DNA of 36,162 nt from a virus. The position numbers and the translations under genes are program-made. Positions within the stretch are counted from its first letter, which is position 1. Each line of letters opens with the position of its first letter. Location: positions 1 to 36,162 of the IMG/VR virus record IMGVR_UViG_3300014325_000030; one strand, written 5' to 3'. The notes under the pieces are model-generated. The model saw only the letters and a list, made by a program, of their open reading frames with translations, was not told where the DNA came from and made no database searches. Of the stretch, positions 8,169-15,825 are shown piece by piece.

Positions 8169-10427
8169 TTATTCGGTGGCGGGTTCGGGTGTCGGCGCGA
8201 GATCCGCGGCTTGCTGCCCTTGCTCGAGCGCCTGCTCGTGTCCCGCCTGCTGCGCATCCGCCGCGGCGCCGGCGCCGGCGGCGGCCATCCCGACCTGGTG
8301 CTGCTGCGCGGCGGTCGCGGCTTCCGCGGCCGCGACGCGCGCGAGCTCGGCCTGCTGGTGCTCGTGGAGCTCGCTCGAGGCCTGCGCGGCCGCGTCGACC
8401 AGGTGCGCGCCGATGCGGGCGCGTTCCTCGAGGAAAAACTGTTTGTCCTTGGTTTTGGCGAGCTCGTAGGCGACCGCGAGTTTCGTTTCGCGCTCGAAGG
8501 CCCGATCGGCGTCGGCGATCTTCTCTTTGCTCGCGATCTCCCACTGGACGATTTTTTCTTTGCTGGCGATCTCGGCCCGCTTCCCCTTCAGCTCGCTCTC
8601 TTGCTCCTGCATGACGCCTTCCGCGTGCTGCAGCCGCTGTTTGAGTTGGGCGAGCTCCTGCTGCAGTTGCCGCGGGTCCGGACCCTTGCCGTCCTTCTTC
8701 TGCTGCCGCGCCTGCTGCATCGCCGGCGGCTGCAGGAATTCAAGATCGTCCGACATCTGATCGCCGATCGGGCCGACGTCGAGCAGCTTGACGGCGTCCG
8801 ATGCGATGATCGGGAACGCCTGCGGGTTTTGCAGGAGCGCCATCGCGGCGTCTTTGCCGGCGTCGCGCTGGCTGTCGGAGCTCGGGCCGGTGGAGATCGT
8901 CACGGTATGCCGGCCGACGTCCATGCGCGCATCGGCCGGCGCATACATCGGGCTGCCGTCGGCGGTGCGGCCGGTCGGCGTGTTGATCGTGACCATCTTC
9001 ACGTCGCCATTGGGGAGCCGGGTCGCGATCTCTTTCGCCGTGTCGTCGTAGTGGGTCAGCAGGTCGTCGTACTGTTCGCCCATGAACCGGAGAAAATCAT
9101 CGTAGTGATCCTGGAAGTCGTAACTCCCGAGATCGCCGGCGCGTTTGAGTTCGGCGAGGGCGACGCCGCTCGTGACCTTCGTCGCGCCCATCCGGGCGTC
9201 CTGCGCGTTGAAATGCCCGAGCGCGTTCTGGATATTGCGCTGCGAGGCCTCCGCGACCAGGAGATCGGCTTGAATGTTGGGCTCGCGGATCCCGTACTGC
9301 GGCAGCGAGAGCACCGCGGTCCCGGTCGCATCGAGCACCGGCTTGAAGCCGATCCACGCGATGTGCTCTTTCGTCGAGCGTTCGATCAGCGCGAGGATCT
9401 CGTTATCGACCTGCCCCTGCCAGCCGAGCATCGCCGCCTTGATCGGGAGCGCCATCTTTTCGAAGATGGTCGACCAGGCCCAGTTGAACCCCTTCGCGCC
9501 GTCGCGCGCGAAGCGGATATAGGAGTGGATCGCCTTCTTACTGGTGCCCGCGGTGTCGGTCTTGTACACGACGCGTCCCAGGCACGATCCAAAGGGGATG
9601 TACTTCCCTTTCCAGATGTTCTTGATCGGCTGTCCGGGTTTGGCGAGGAACTCGAGCCCGTTGGTGAGATAACTGCAGACTTCGCGCTTCGGCCGGCCCT
9701 TGCCGTTGGGCTGCGGCGTCTCGATGACGCGCCAGGCCTCGGCGACCATGACCTGCGTCGCGGTGACCCAGCGGGGACCGGCCTGCGCGATCGCGGCCGC
9801 GTCGAAGTCAACGATCCGCGCGTGCGGATAGTCCCGCTTGAATTCCCGGTGGGTCAGCGGCGTGAGAAAGACGCAGCGTTTCCAGTCGCGGCCGCTCGTG
9901 CTCTGCGCGTCGGTGTCGGGGAGGACTTGATCGGGGTTCGGGATCGCCTTCGGCCGAAACACCTGCACGTCGCCGGCCTCGTCCTCGTATTCGGCGACGA
10001 TGCGCGCGAAGCCGTACGACCGCGTCAGGCAGTCGTGATACGCCTGGCTGTACGCTTCCTGCGCGTGGCCCTGATATTCGATCTCGCGGATCCGATTCGC
10101 GCGCAGTTCCGCGGTCTCTGGGGTCGCGCCCTCGCCCGCCGGCGACGTCTTGACGCCGCGCTTGTTCTGGCGCACGAGATTCTCGACCTGGTTGCGGTAC
10201 TGCGAGAGCTGATCCAGGTTGACCATCGGCCGGCCGACGCGCAGCTCGAGGTCTTCGGTGTCCCAGGTGTCGTTACTCGCGTACTTGACGTCGATCGCGC
10301 CCTCGGTGCGGATCGGTGTCCAGTTGTCGAGGTCGTACTCATAGTCCGCGCGAATGTCGGCGAGCAGCTGCTCCTCGGCGCTGAGGCCGGCCGTCGTCGT
10401 CTCGTTGGGGTCGACGTCCTCAGCCAT
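8169..10427 (-). CDS. P22-type portal protein
   Basis: The 752-residue protein is close in length to P22 gp1 (725). Diagnostic stretches include VGRPMVNLDQLSQYRNQVEN near the N-terminus, LTRSYGFARIVAEYEDE, the FRPKAIPNPDQVLPDTDAQS segment and CVFLTPLTHREFKRDYP. The C-terminal quarter is a long charged, Gln/Ala-rich helix (about residues 590-740), which fits the coiled-coil barrel of P22 portals. The dodecameric portal is the packaging channel at one capsid vertex. The ATG overlaps the preceding TGA (TGATG). Position between the large terminase and scaffold agrees. Confidence 0.92.
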   Translation of the reverse strand: MAEDVDPNETTTAGLSAEEQLLADIRADYEYDLDNWTPIRTEGAIDVKYASNDTWDTEDLELRVGRPMVNLDQLSQYRNQVENLVRQNKRGVKTSPAGEGATPETAELRANRIREIEYQGHAQEAYSQAYHDCLTRSYGFARIVAEYEDEAGDVQVFRPKAIPNPDQVLPDTDAQSTSGRDWKRCVFLTPLTHREFKRDYPHARIVDFDAAAIAQAGPRWVTATQVMVAEAWRVIETPQPNGKGRPKREVCSYLTNGLEFLAKPGQPIKNIWKGKYIPFGSCLGRVVYKTDTAGTSKKAIHSYIRFARDGAKGFNWAWSTIFEKMALPIKAAMLGWQGQVDNEILALIERSTKEHIAWIGFKPVLDATGTAVLSLPQYGIREPNIQADLLVAEASQRNIQNALGHFNAQDARMGATKVTSGVALAELKRAGDLGSYDFQDHYDDFLRFMGEQYDDLLTHYDDTAKEIATRLPNGDVKMVTINTPTGRTADGSPMYAPADARMDVGRHTVTISTGPSSDSQRDAGKDAAMALLQNPQAFPIIASDAVKLLDVGPIGDQMSDDLEFLQPPAMQQARQQKKDGKGPDPRQLQQELAQLKQRLQHAEGVMQEQESELKGKRAEIASKEKIVQWEIASKEKIADADRAFERETKLAVAYELAKTKDKQFFLEERARIGAHLVDAAAQASSELHEHQQAELARVAAAEAATAAQQHQVGMAAAGAGAAADAQQAGHEQALEQGQQAADLAPTPEPATE

Positions 10428-10711
10428 CAGCGGCGCCCCGTCACGTGCCAGCGCAGGCGCTGCCAGAACGTCATGTGCACGAACGCGTCGAACTGGCGCG
10501 CCAGGAGCGTGTCCGCCGCATCGAGGCGCGACGCTTCCGCCTCGTGAAAGAGCCGCAGCCGCTCATTGAAGACCGCGAGATCGTCGGTCACCTGCTCGCC
10601 GTGCTTGACGAGATCCTTGGCGAGCTCGGTGACGACGAGCTCGAGATCATTGAGCCGCTTCTCGGCGCGCGCGACGGCGGTATGGCGCTCGCGCTGTTCG
10701 GTGCCGTTCAT
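10427..10711 (-). CDS. Helical hypothetical protein upstream of portal
   Basis: This 94-residue, almost wholly helical protein (RAEKRLNDLELVVTELAKDL, then FNERLRLFHEAEASRLDA) ends with an aromatic/basic tail (FWQRLRWHVTGRR). Heptad-like spacing suggests a coiled-coil oligomer with a membrane- or nucleic-acid-interacting end. The ATG overlaps the preceding stop (ATGA) and its TGA overlaps the portal ATG, so it is co-translated with portal. No family is recognised. Confidence 0.7.
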   Translation of the reverse strand: MNGTEQRERHTAVARAEKRLNDLELVVTELAKDLVKHGEQVTDDLAVFNERLRLFHEAEASRLDAADTLLARQFDAFVHMTFWQRLRWHVTGRR

Positions 10712-11001
10712 CGCGTGCGGCCCCGGGCTTTCTTGAGCGTCTCGAGTTGGGTGTCACTGAGGCCCGTCGTGTCGTCCGCGGTCGCGAGCCGTGTTTTGTC
10801 GCCGTCGACGATGACGAAGGTCGCGCGCCCCGCCTTCCCGCCGCACGCGGTCGGATCCGGGTTGCCGCAGATCGCGACGGTGCCGACGTGCGCGGCCGGC
10901 GCGTCCATCGTGTAGTGACAGCGGGGACAGGTCAGCATGGGCTGTAACTGGCGATGTACGACCCAATCGCCGCGGCGCTGCCGGAAGCGCGGACTGAGCA
11001 C
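10708..11001 (-). CDS. Small zinc-finger protein in the terminase-portal interval
   Basis: The 97-residue protein carries CPRC near residue 25 and a second pair in CGNPDPTACGG, a possible four-cysteine zinc site. The remainder (ATFVIVDGDKTRLATADD) is beta-like, ending with a basic helix. The start is GTG at 11001, one base after the upstream TGA. A shorter form from an ATG at 10938 would still keep all cysteines. DNA or RNA binding is a guess from the zinc motif. Confidence 0.65.
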   Translation of the reverse strand: MLSPRFRQRRGDWVVHRQLQPMLTCPRCHYTMDAPAAHVGTVAICGNPDPTACGGKAGRATFVIVDGDKTRLATADDTTGLSDTQLETLKKARGRTR

Positions 11002-11002
11002 C

Positions 11003-11236
11003 TCAATGGTCCTGCCCTTCGATCGTGTTCCAGTGCTCGGTGCTGATCCGATCGGAGAGGCGGATCTCGCGGGGCTTGAGCTGGTCGGCGGCGTTCGCGT
11101 GCATTGGGCGCCAGCAGTTCGGGTTTATCGTCCAAACCGTCGGGTAGCGCATGGCAATCCGGGGTCGGCCGGCGTCGCCGAACTGATACCCGGGCGTCAA
11201 AGAGGGGCGAGTCCGCTGCAGCCGAGCCTCGGGCAT
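11003..11236 (-). CDS. Small hypothetical protein after large terminase
   Basis: The 77-residue protein (begins MPEARLQRTRPSLTPGYQFG) has the ATG at 11236 preceded by GGGTGAG at a 6-base spacing; a GTG two codons upstream is also possible. It contains several Trp/Asn residues (VWTINPNCWRPMHAN) but no recognised motif. It sits 19 bases after the large terminase stop and runs to the next gene with a one-base gap, so it belongs to the late operon. Confidence 0.6.
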   Translation of the reverse strand: MPEARLQRTRPSLTPGYQFGDAGRPRIAMRYPTVWTINPNCWRPMHANAADQLKPREIRLSDRISTEHWNTIEGQDH

Positions 11237-11254
11237 GAACACTCACCCTACGCC

Positions 11255-12754
11255 TTATCCCCACCGGGACGCCGGCGGCCGCGGCGCCGCGGTACGGGCC
11301 TTCTGCGGCGGCGCGACGGCGGTCGCAAACGTCAGCCAGAACGCATCGCTGTCGTCGGGACTGGCTTCCCCGCGGCCGGTGATGTGCTCTTTCGATTCCA
11401 GGACGAGCTTGCCGGCGGTCTGGTGATAGCCGGCGAGGCCGAGCTGCTCGCCGAGGCGATCTTCGTCGGGCAGACTGCCAAGGAGCAGCCAGTCCTTGCA
11501 CTTGCGCGCCATGTTCGCGCGGCGGTTGTAGTCGTGCGGGTCCGGCGACTCGCCGCCGAAGTTGATCTCGTAGACGTTGGTGTAGTTCAGCGCGTGGAGA
11601 CGCGAGACGATCGCGGCGCCGAACGCGCTATCGACAAAGAGCGCTGCGAGCTGGTGCCCCGGCCGGCGATCGCTGAGCAGCTCCGCACAGAGCGCAATGC
11701 GGGCCGAGCGATCGGGATCCTTCTCGCCGGCCAGGCGAATGGGCCCCAGCGGCTGCCCGTCGGCGCCGAGCGGATTCCCGCACAGCCCGCGCCGGAAGCG
11801 GATCACGTTCCACGCCTTGCCGCCGCCGGAGACGTCGAAGCCGGCGATGAGCGGATCATCGGGCAGCGGGACCATGACGCGTGTGCGCGCGAGGTCGATG
11901 CGGCCTTTGTCGATGTACTGCAACTCGTCGGCCGCCGGCGGATAGCCGAGCACGCGCACGCGCACGAAATCGGAGTCGATCCCGTAGTCGAGGATCTCGC
12001 GCGCGATCTTCTCTTTGTTGGTGAAGCGGGACGTGCGGCTGTCCACGCGGCGGTGATTCCAGCGCGCCGCCTCGCTGCCGAAACACGCCTTGTAGAACGC
12101 GCCGGTGTTGCGCGTCATCTGCCCGAAGGCGAAGATCATCGGCTCGCCGTCGGTCATGCCGCCGCTGGCCACTTCCCAAACTTTGTCGGGGACCTGGCTC
12201 GACTCGTCGAAGAAGTAGCCCGACGTCGAGCGCCGGCTGTGCTGGCCCGCAAACGCCTGCGCGTTTTGCTCTTTGCAGCTTTGGATCTGCGCTTTCCAGG
12301 TCGCCGGGAAGTCTTTCGAATAGATGCCGCGCTCCATCACGTCGAACCAGGGCGCGGTGATCGCCAGACCCGTCCAGAACTGGATCGCCGGCCAGGTCCG
12401 CGCTTCCAGCTGCGCATAGCCGCCGGCGGTGACGGTGAGATCGCTATGTGGCCGCGTCGAAAGCACCCAATCGACGAGCCAGGACAGCAGCGCGGATTTG
12501 CCGGTGCCGTGGCCGGAGGTTTCCGCCATCTGGACCGGCATCACGGGCGTGGTGCCGTCGAAGTGGCGCGCGGTGACTTCGGCGCCGAGCGCGGTCAGGA
12601 ATTCGATCTGATTGGCGTCGGGCCCGGGCTCGTCCTCGAGCGGCGTGCCCACTTCGCCCCAGGGATAGGCCCCTCTCACCCAGCGGAGGGGATCGTAGTG
12701 GCAGCTGGCGACGAAGTCTTCGATCTCGCGCTCGACGGTCGCCGCGGTCGTCAC
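11255..12754 (-). CDS. terL: Terminase large subunit (ATPase/nuclease)
   Basis: The 499-residue protein has a Walker A loop GHGTGKSA (residues 81-88) and Walker B YFFDES (180-185, Asp-Glu pair). A C-terminal RNase H-like nuclease follows, with acidic residues in AGFDVSG (D307), LFVDSAFG (D375) and SPDDSD (467-470). It pumps DNA into the procapsid through the portal and cuts the concatemer. The start is GTG at 12754. A 46-base gap separates it from the small subunit gene. ATPase, nuclease and position all agree. Confidence 0.95.
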   Translation of the reverse strand: MTTAATVEREIEDFVASCHYDPLRWVRGAYPWGEVGTPLEDEPGPDANQIEFLTALGAEVTARHFDGTTPVMPVQMAETSGHGTGKSALLSWLVDWVLSTRPHSDLTVTAGGYAQLEARTWPAIQFWTGLAITAPWFDVMERGIYSKDFPATWKAQIQSCKEQNAQAFAGQHSRRSTSGYFFDESSQVPDKVWEVASGGMTDGEPMIFAFGQMTRNTGAFYKACFGSEAARWNHRRVDSRTSRFTNKEKIAREILDYGIDSDFVRVRVLGYPPAADELQYIDKGRIDLARTRVMVPLPDDPLIAGFDVSGGGKAWNVIRFRRGLCGNPLGADGQPLGPIRLAGEKDPDRSARIALCAELLSDRRPGHQLAALFVDSAFGAAIVSRLHALNYTNVYEINFGGESPDPHDYNRRANMARKCKDWLLLGSLPDEDRLGEQLGLAGYHQTAGKLVLESKEHITGRGEASPDDSDAFWLTFATAVAPPQKARTAAPRPPASRWG

Positions 12755-12800
12755 TTGTCAAGCACCTTGGTCACGTTGACGAAATGCTCTCTTTTGAATC

Positions 12801-13340
12801 TCACTTGCCCGCCGTCCGCTTCCGCGCCGCCATCAGCCGCGCGATCCGCGCGTCACTGTCGCCGCTCTTCACCTTGATCGGAATTTCCTGCTCCTGCGGC
12901 CGATCGAGCGCGCGATCGAGCAAGTAGGTGAACGCGTGGACGCTGGGATCCTTCTCCCAGACTTCGATCAGCTCTTCGCCCTTTTTCAGCTTCGCGCCCG
13001 CCATCGCCTGCGTCACGCGCAGGAACTTGCCGGTTTTCTTCTCGCGGACCACGAGGTAGGAGATCCCGAGGGCGTTGGCCAGGTGCGCGTCGACGAGCGG
13101 CCCGAGTTGCGCGGTGACCCGAGCCCGGACGAATTCGCGCGCGGCGATCTTGTCGAGCGTCGACTGCGCGCGGTGGCCTTTCGGCTTGCCGGCGCCGGGG
13201 CGCGCGCCGCCGCGTTTTTTTGATTGGGATTTCAAGATATCAAACGGCCTTCGCCCGCTTGGCGCGTCGTTGTCGGCGTCGGTCCCGACGTCGGCTCTGC
13301 ATCGTCGGCGGTTGCGATCGTTCGTGGTACCACCACGCAA
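12801..13340 (-). CDS. terS: Terminase small subunit candidate
   Basis: The protein is up to 179 residues. The motif KKRGGARPGAGKPKG is typical of small terminase and related phage DNA-binding N-termini. A helical body (STLDKIAAREFVRARVTAQL) follows, and it lies directly upstream of the large subunit. In this frame the only starts are TTG at 13340 and TTG at 13235; no ATG or GTG exists. I keep 13340 because the Arg-Arg-x-Phe-Asp-Ile-Leu-Lys-Ser motif between them also occurs in the 40-residue protein at 23.2 kb with different Arg codons, which hints at protein-level conservation. The start remains open. Small subunits recognise the packaging site and stimulate the large one. Confidence 0.75.
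   Translation of the reverse strand: MRGGTTNDRNRRRCRADVGTDADNDAPSGRRPFDILKSQSKKRGGARPGAGKPKGHRAQSTLDKIAAREFVRARVTAQLGPLVDAHLANALGISYLVVREKKTGKFLRVTQAMAGAKLKKGEELIEVWEKDPSVHAFTYLLDRALDRPQEQEIPIKVKSGDSDARIARLMAARKRTAGK
13220..13246. repeat. 27-base AT-rich element, copy 1
   Basis: An AT-rich 27-base block with dyad TTTGAT...ATCAAA in a GC-rich genome. It matches 25 of 27 bases of the block at 23239-23265 in the same orientation. Here it lies inside the 5' part of the terminase small subunit gene, where P22 has its pac site. Confidence 0.75.
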
Positions 13341-13350
13341 ACGGGTTCAT
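13240..13350 (-). CDS. Possible 36-residue basic peptide
   Basis: Its ATG stands directly after the TAG of the upstream gene with a GGGGG Shine-Dalgarno at about 5 bases, better than any start of the overlapping small terminase frame. The peptide begins MNPFAWWYHERSQPP and ends in an Arg-rich tract. It overlaps the small terminase frame. It could be a leader that couples translation into the terminase TTG start at 13235 (the two are 5 bases apart), or chance. Confidence 0.35.
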   Translation of the reverse strand: MNPFAWWYHERSQPPTMQSRRRDRRRQRRAKRAKAV

Positions 13351-13671
13351 CTATGCCCCCTTCTCCCAAATCCGCCGCTGAATCGCGCGCAGCCGCAACA
13401 TCGTGCGGACCGTCACGCCGGCGCCGCGGCGCCAGTGCAGCTGCCGCCGATGCCCGAGCCAGGCCCCGATCTGGCCGGTCCGATAGCCCTCGGCGACGAG
13501 CGCGGCGATCACGCGGGCGGCTTCCGTGCCGGCGACATGCGCGCCGAGCGGAGGCCGGCCCGCGCGTGCCGCCTGTCGGTACTGTGCGCTGTACGCCGTG
13601 TTGACCGTCGTGCAGGCCGCACAGCGACAGCCGCGTTGATAGGTGCGGCGGACCCCATGCCGATCAGCCAT
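13351..13671 (-). CDS. Zinc-binding HTH protein upstream of terminase
   Basis: This 106-residue basic protein has an N-terminal YQRGCRCAACTTVNTAYSA segment (three cysteines), a type seen in small phage DNA-binding proteins. A C-terminal helix-turn-helix-like part follows (IAALVAEGYRTGQIGAWLGH, then basic helices). Its ATG overlaps the end of the tiny gene upstream, and it ends one base before the next ATG. Its place at the head of the late operon suggests a regulator of late transcription or a packaging accessory. That role is inferred from position and fold. Confidence 0.7.
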   Translation of the reverse strand: MADRHGVRRTYQRGCRCAACTTVNTAYSAQYRQAARAGRPPLGAHVAGTEAARVIAALVAEGYRTGQIGAWLGHRRQLHWRRGAGVTVRTMLRLRAIQRRIWEKGA

Positions 13672-13825
13672 GCCGGCGCGTCAGGCGCCGTCGGGCCGGT
13701 GTCCGATAGCACCAGGGTTCGTCGCTCGTTTCATCGGTGTCCGAGCTGCGCGGATCCAGGTCATACCCATCGACGAGCAGGCGTCGGCCACAGCCGACGA
13801 TCGGGCGAGTGAGGCGACACCGCAT
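13664..13825 (-). CDS. 53-residue Cys-containing protein, first gene of late operon
   Basis: The ATG at 13825 follows GAAGG by about 7 bases. The peptide (begins MRCRLTRPIVGCGRRLLVDG, ends RRRLTRRHG) has three cysteines and an acidic centre (SSDTDETSDEP). Its TGA overlaps the first codons of the next gene, which supports translation. No family is recognised. Confidence 0.55.
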   Translation of the reverse strand: MRCRLTRPIVGCGRRLLVDGYDLDPRSSDTDETSDEPWCYRTPARRRLTRRHG

Positions 13826-13977
13826 CGCGGGGCCTTCTTTCAGCGGAAACGCGCGAGGAGCGCAGGGCGCGGGTCGGCGGGTGTGCCTGGGGAGGCGGGA
13901 TCAGGATCGCGCGATCGCTGGCTGAGGTGTTCTAGATGTAGGACGAGCGGCGCGGGGGTCGGTGTACATTCCCCGGC
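13826..13977. promoter_or_regulatory. Divergent intergenic region, late operon vs accessory island
   Basis: These 152 bases separate the leftward late operon from the rightward island, so promoters for both should lie here. I see no convincing -35/-10 pair. A TACATT on the plus strand (13965-13970) lies just before the first rightward gene, and a GATCGCGCGATC palindrome is present near 13907. A phage-specific late regulator may be needed. Confidence 0.4.
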
Positions 13978-14178
13978 ATCACTACCGATAAGTTTCGCTG
14001 CCCGCACTGCGGCGCCTGGAAATCCCGGGTCGTCGACTCCCGGCCCGACACGCAGGGGACGTCGTTCCTGCGATGGCGGCATTGCATGGCCTGTTCGCAA
14101 ATGTTCGAAACGGCTGAGCAAGCGACGGGCAAGACGATTCCGCTGCACGACGCGCCGGCCCAGCCGGGCACGAGGTAA
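13978..14178 (+). CDS. NrdR/Ogr-like zinc ribbon, non-standard start
   Basis: The frame encodes FRCPHCGAWKSRVVDSRPD, then RWRHCMACSQMFETAEQ: two CxxC knuckles with the VDSRP and F.T.E pattern of NrdR-type zinc ribbons and related phage activators. The frame is closed by a TAG 12 codons upstream, and no ATG, GTG or TTG occurs before the first cysteine; the only near-cognate codon is ATC at 13978. Either translation starts at a rare codon or the 5' end is mutated or mis-assembled. It heads the rightward accessory island and is probably a transcription factor or nucleic-acid-binding protein. Confidence 0.6.
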   Translation: MTTDKFRCPHCGAWKSRVVDSRPDTQGTSFLRWRHCMACSQMFETAEQATGKTIPLHDAPAQPGTR

Positions 14179-14183
14179 CGCCG

Positions 14184-14402
14184 ATGGACCTGAAGGACAA
14201 GATCGACGACCTGTTCACCTATCACGCGCCGGACGCCACGCAGGCGGCGCAGTACGAAGCGATTCGCCAGGGCGCGAAGGCCTTCGCGTACATCGCGCTC
14301 GCCAACTCGCCGACGTCGGCCGACCAGACCGCCGCCATCCGGAAGCTGCGCGAGTGCGTGATGACGCTGAACGCGGCGATCGCGCTCAAGGGGATTTCGT
14401 AA
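14184..14402 (+). CDS. Acb2/Tad1-hairpin family protein (anti-CBASS sponge)
   Basis: The 72-residue protein fits the Acb2/Tad1 hairpin domain: FTYHAPDATQAAQYEAIRQG at residues 11-30, a central amphipathic helix, then SADQTAAIRKLRECVMTLNA leading to NAAIALKG. Members are 60-95 residues, two helices. Acb2 from Pseudomonas and T4-like phages forms a hexamer that sequesters cyclic di- and trinucleotides and so blocks CBASS defence. The conserved FTYH.P and NAAIA motifs are present. Ligand specificity cannot be read from sequence. It sits in a rightward island between two leftward operons, a usual place for accessory genes. Confidence 0.82.
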   Translation: MDLKDKIDDLFTYHAPDATQAAQYEAIRQGAKAFAYIALANSPTSADQTAAIRKLRECVMTLNAAIALKGIS

Positions 14403-14405
14403 ACC

Positions 14406-14600
14406 GTGGCACACCTCATCGTCGATCCCGCCGTCCCGCCGCGCGAAGTCTGGGTCGAGGGCCGCAACGTGCACGTCGAGATGGTCGACGGCATGATCCA
14501 CCTGATTCCCACCGGTGAGCACGTGATCCGCGTGCGGCTGGCGTACGTGGCCGGCGTTGACGGGCCGCCGCGAGTCGAGGATCCGGAGACGGTGTGCTGA
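14406..14600 (+). CDS. Small beta-rich hypothetical protein
   Basis: The 64-residue protein starts with GTG three bases after the Acb2-like gene, and its TGA overlaps the next ATG (TGATG). Short alternating strands (REVWVEGRNVHVEMVDGMIH, HVIRVRLAYVAG) suggest a compact beta-barrel or OB/SH3-like fold. There are no cysteines until the last residue. It is co-transcribed with the Acb2-like gene, so an anti-defence role is possible, but there is no direct evidence for one. Confidence 0.65.
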   Translation: MAHLIVDPAVPPREVWVEGRNVHVEMVDGMIHLIPTGEHVIRVRLAYVAGVDGPPRVEDPETVC

Positions 14601-15019
14601 TGGAAGACTACGCGGCGTTTTCCGTGCTCGACGGTCTGCCGCCACTCGTCCGCCGGCAGCGCCAGCTCGAAGCGAAGATTCTCCCGTTGGCGCCGCTCGT
14701 CGACGATGAGAAGGCCGTCCGTCAACAGATCGACGCGCTGCTCGTCGCGGCCGGGATCGCGAGCAACGACGGCGTGACCTGTCTCGGCTATGACGTCGTC
14801 CACCATGCGCGGCTGGGGTCCGCGCGGATCAACGCCGATCGCCTCGTCGAGCAGCTCGTCGCCGCGAAGGTCGATCGCGCGCTTGTGCTGCAGGTCCTGG
14901 CCGACAGTACCGACACCAGTGAACCGTCGACGTGGGCGACCGTGAAGCCGTCCAAGGGGTCAAAGGTGCGCGCGGTCCCGGCGAAGGCCGGGCTGCGCCC
15001 ACGAAAGCACCGGGCATGA
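14600..15019 (+). CDS. Helical hypothetical protein of the accessory island
   Basis: The 139-residue protein starts at ATG 14600, overlapping the preceding TGA; a GTG at 14594 is an alternative. An N-terminal helix (LPPLVRRQRQLEAKILPLAP) is followed by a small alpha/beta part (DGVTCLGYDVVHHARLGSAR) and a C-terminal basic tail (KAGLRPRKHRA). The layout of helix, short strand pair with VxxH and a C-terminal helical part recalls small phage proteins found with recombination genes, but I cannot name a family. Its TGA overlaps the next gene's ATG. Confidence 0.65.
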   Translation: MEDYAAFSVLDGLPPLVRRQRQLEAKILPLAPLVDDEKAVRQQIDALLVAAGIASNDGVTCLGYDVVHHARLGSARINADRLVEQLVAAKVDRALVLQVLADSTDTSEPSTWATVKPSKGSKVRAVPAKAGLRPRKHRA

Positions 15020-15498
15020 AATCCGTCACCGTGCGCGACCTGTACGATCGGCTGCACGACCTGGAACACGGCCACGGCGCCAACGGCACGGTCCTCGCGA
15101 TCTGCGCGCTGACCCGCGCGGTGTTGCTGGCGACCGAACACGCCGCGGACGCGCGCCGCGCCGACCGCAAGCTCGATCTCATCCTCTCGAAACTCGCGTC
15201 GCTCACCACGCAGGAGACCAGGCTGATGACCACGATTCAAGACGTGAAACTCCAGGCCGACAAAGCCCTCGCCGCGATCGCGGACGAGAGCTCGAAAGAC
15301 GATTCGATCATCGCGTTGGTGACGGCCAACACCGCGCAGATTGCGGCGCTGCGGCAGCAGCTCGCCGACGCGATCGCGGCCGGGGATCCCGCGGCGCTCG
15401 ACGCAGTCCTGGCGAGCCTCACGGCCGCCGAAACCAACGCGCTCGCCAACAGCGCGAAGGTCGTCGACGCGGTCAACGCCAACACCGTGACGCCGTAG
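15016..15498 (+). CDS. Coiled-coil phage protein, possibly two fused parts
   Basis: The frame is 160 residues from the ATG at 15016. The first 70 residues form a helix with LYDRLHDLEHGHGANGTVLA and DRKLDLILSKLASL. From Met-71 (ATG at 15226, with AGGAGA about 9 bases upstream) the sequence MTTIQDVKLQADKALAAIAD begins like stand-alone phage proteins of about 90 residues, with a heptad-like helix (ANTAQIAALRQQLADAIAAG). An internal start could yield a second, shorter product. It is the last rightward gene and meets the leftward operon at 15499 with no gap. It may be a tail-fibre or accessory coiled-coil protein. Confidence 0.65.
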   Translation: MKSVTVRDLYDRLHDLEHGHGANGTVLAICALTRAVLLATEHAADARRADRKLDLILSKLASLTTQETRLMTTIQDVKLQADKALAAIADESSKDDSIIALVTANTAQIAALRQQLADAIAAGDPAALDAVLASLTAAETNALANSAKVVDAVNANTVTP

Positions 15499-15825
15499 TC
15501 ACGTCCGCCGGCGGTCGAGCTCGTCGGCGTGATCGGTGAGCAGCCGCGCGAACGCCCGTGCCTCGTTGGACGGCAGGCCGAGCCAGGCGATCGGCTTGCC
15601 GAAGACGATCCGCACGATCCCCTGGTGATGATCCGCGGCGACGGCGAGCCGCAGCTCGCCCTCGTCGGTCGCGTCGGCGGGCCCGCGCGGAAATTTGCCG
15701 GTCGCGCCGAGCTGCAGGTGTTTGATCTTCATCCACGTTCCTGTCGCGCGCGGCGAGAGTGCGCGCAGAAGGCGGTCCAGGTGGGCCGCGTCCTCGTCGG
15801 TGTCGTCCGTCCCGAAGCCGATCAC
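15499..15825 (-). CDS. Hypothetical protein, end of early-type operon
   Basis: This 108-residue alpha/beta protein (begins MIGFGTDDTDEDAAHLDRLL) has a central beta part (MKIKHLQLGATGKFPRG, IVRIVFGKPIAWLGLP) and a final helix (NEARAFARLLTDHADELDRR). It is tail-to-tail with the rightward island, the stops adjoining at 15498/15499. Its start overlaps the upstream gene (ATGA type). The pattern LGLP..EA..FA.LL..HA recurs in phage early genes of unknown role. Confidence 0.65.
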   Translation of the reverse strand: MIGFGTDDTDEDAAHLDRLLRALSPRATGTWMKIKHLQLGATGKFPRGPADATDEGELRLAVAADHHQGIVRIVFGKPIAWLGLPSNEARAFARLLTDHADELDRRRT

